NCBI GenBank assembly: GCA_002440975.1
Contig: DJWN01000079.1
Span: forward strand, 1-14,328
DNA length: 14,328 bases
Direction of reading: 5' to 3'
DNA from: Bacteroidales bacterium UBA6229
GTDB taxonomy: Bacteria > Bacteroidota > Bacteroidia > Bacteroidales > F082
Part shown: piece by piece, positions 14,019-14,328 of the stretch
Numbering within the stretch: position 1 is the first letter of the stretch
How the letters are laid out: every line of letters starts with the position of its first letter
Notes under the pieces: generated by a model
What the model was told of the DNA's origin: nothing
Databases searched by the model: none
The model's input: the letters and a program-made list of their open reading frames with translations, nothing else
Program-made: the position numbers and the translations under genes

Positions 14019-14243
14019 ATGTCCACCGTAACAATACGCATAAATACACGCTCCAAGGCAGGGCGTAATCTGATCGAACTTGCTCGAAATCTAGCAGCAA
14101 AATACAAAGGGATTGAGTTTTTGCTGGAAGAGGAGGATGAAGTTTTTGCTGCGATGATCGACGAAGGTATGAAAAGCGATACGATGTCTGATGCAGAATC
14201 AGAAGTTTTTATCGCTGAGTTGAGAAAATTGGCCGAAAAATGA
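14019..14243 (+). CDS. Small antitoxin-like protein of a type II toxin-antitoxin pair
   Basis: A 74-residue acidic protein. The N-terminus (TVTIRINTRSKAGRNLIELA) is a short beta strand plus helix, possibly a dimerisation/DNA-binding element, followed by an acidic helical region (EFLLEEEDEV; MSDAESEVFIAELRKLAEK) of the sort that wraps a basic toxin. The stop overlaps the next ATG (ATGA), the usual coupling in such operons, and the next frame begins like a RelE-type toxin. Assignment as antitoxin rests on size, charge, context and general resemblance to small Bacteroidota antitoxins; the family is not identified with certainty. Since the toxin frame appears broken, the gene may be an orphan. 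Confidence 0.65.
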   Translation: MSTVTIRINTRSKAGRNLIELARNLAAKYKGIEFLLEEEDEVFAAMIDEGMKSDTMSDAESEVFIAELRKLAEK

Positions 14244-14328
14244 AATGCATCTTCAAAGCAAGTTTTCGTAAAGACTTTTCAAAGCATAAAGATCCTAAAC
14301 TTGCTAAGTATTTGTAACGAAATAAATT
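14240..14328 (+). pseudogene. RelE/ParE-like toxin, N-terminal fragment, frame closed early (runs off window)
   Basis: Starting from the ATGA overlap with the antitoxin gene, the frame reads 25 codons (MKCIFKASFRKDF, then a Lys-rich helix ending KLAKYL) and stops with TAA at 14315-14317. The start resembles the first strand and helix of RelE-superfamily toxins (MK-hydrophobic-K-x-S-F-x-K-D), which are normally about 85-100 residues. Skipping one base at about 14309 would let the frame continue to the window edge (ICNEIN after KLAK), as expected from a one-base insertion. The window ends 11 nt after the stop, so decay versus a true short ORF cannot be settled. Confidence 0.45.

Overview
The window looks like a chromosomal segment of a Bacteroidota bacterium. 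Several gene starts are preceded by the Bacteroidota-type -7 element TAnnTTTG, there are no clear Shine-Dalgarno sequences, base composition is moderately AT-rich, and the outer-membrane barrel, the small HUH transposase and the toxin-antitoxin remnant are of types common in that phylum. The lineage is inferred from style; no rRNA or marker gene is present.

Region 1 (114-8148, + strand) is a compact five-gene operon with every junction overlapping or 1 nt apart. It encodes: (i) a five-helix membrane protein with two His pairs, each spaced 14 residues, as expected for two stacked b hemes; (ii) a membrane-anchored iron-sulfur/FAD/NAD(P) oxidoreductase with an unusual domain order; (iii) a secreted cytochrome c with 20 CxxCH motifs; (iv) a second secreted cytochrome c with 34 CxxCH motifs, built from large internal repeats; (v) an outer-membrane beta-barrel with an extra N-terminal domain. 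Read together, the genes suggest an electron path from NAD(P)H or ferredoxin, through FAD/Fe-S and b hemes across the inner membrane, into up to 54 c hemes, and to or through the outer membrane: a candidate extracellular electron transfer conduit. Direction and terminal partner cannot be told from sequence.

Region 2 (8184-11098, - strand) is convergent with the operon. It holds an overlapping sensor kinase/response regulator pair and, upstream of it, a cytochrome b561-type membrane protein. A palindromic/direct repeat cluster (TGTATGAGC, GCTCATACA, GCTCATATA) lies just upstream of the regulator gene and is a candidate operator.

Region 3 (11397-14328, + strand) is unrelated to the electron-transfer genes. 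It has a DEAD-box RNA helicase with a DbpA-type RNA-binding domain, then a small HUH (REP-associated type) transposase that is flanked by, and carries inside its coding sequence, copies of a short palindromic repeat. A toxin-antitoxin operon follows, whose toxin frame is closed after 25 codons before the window ends.
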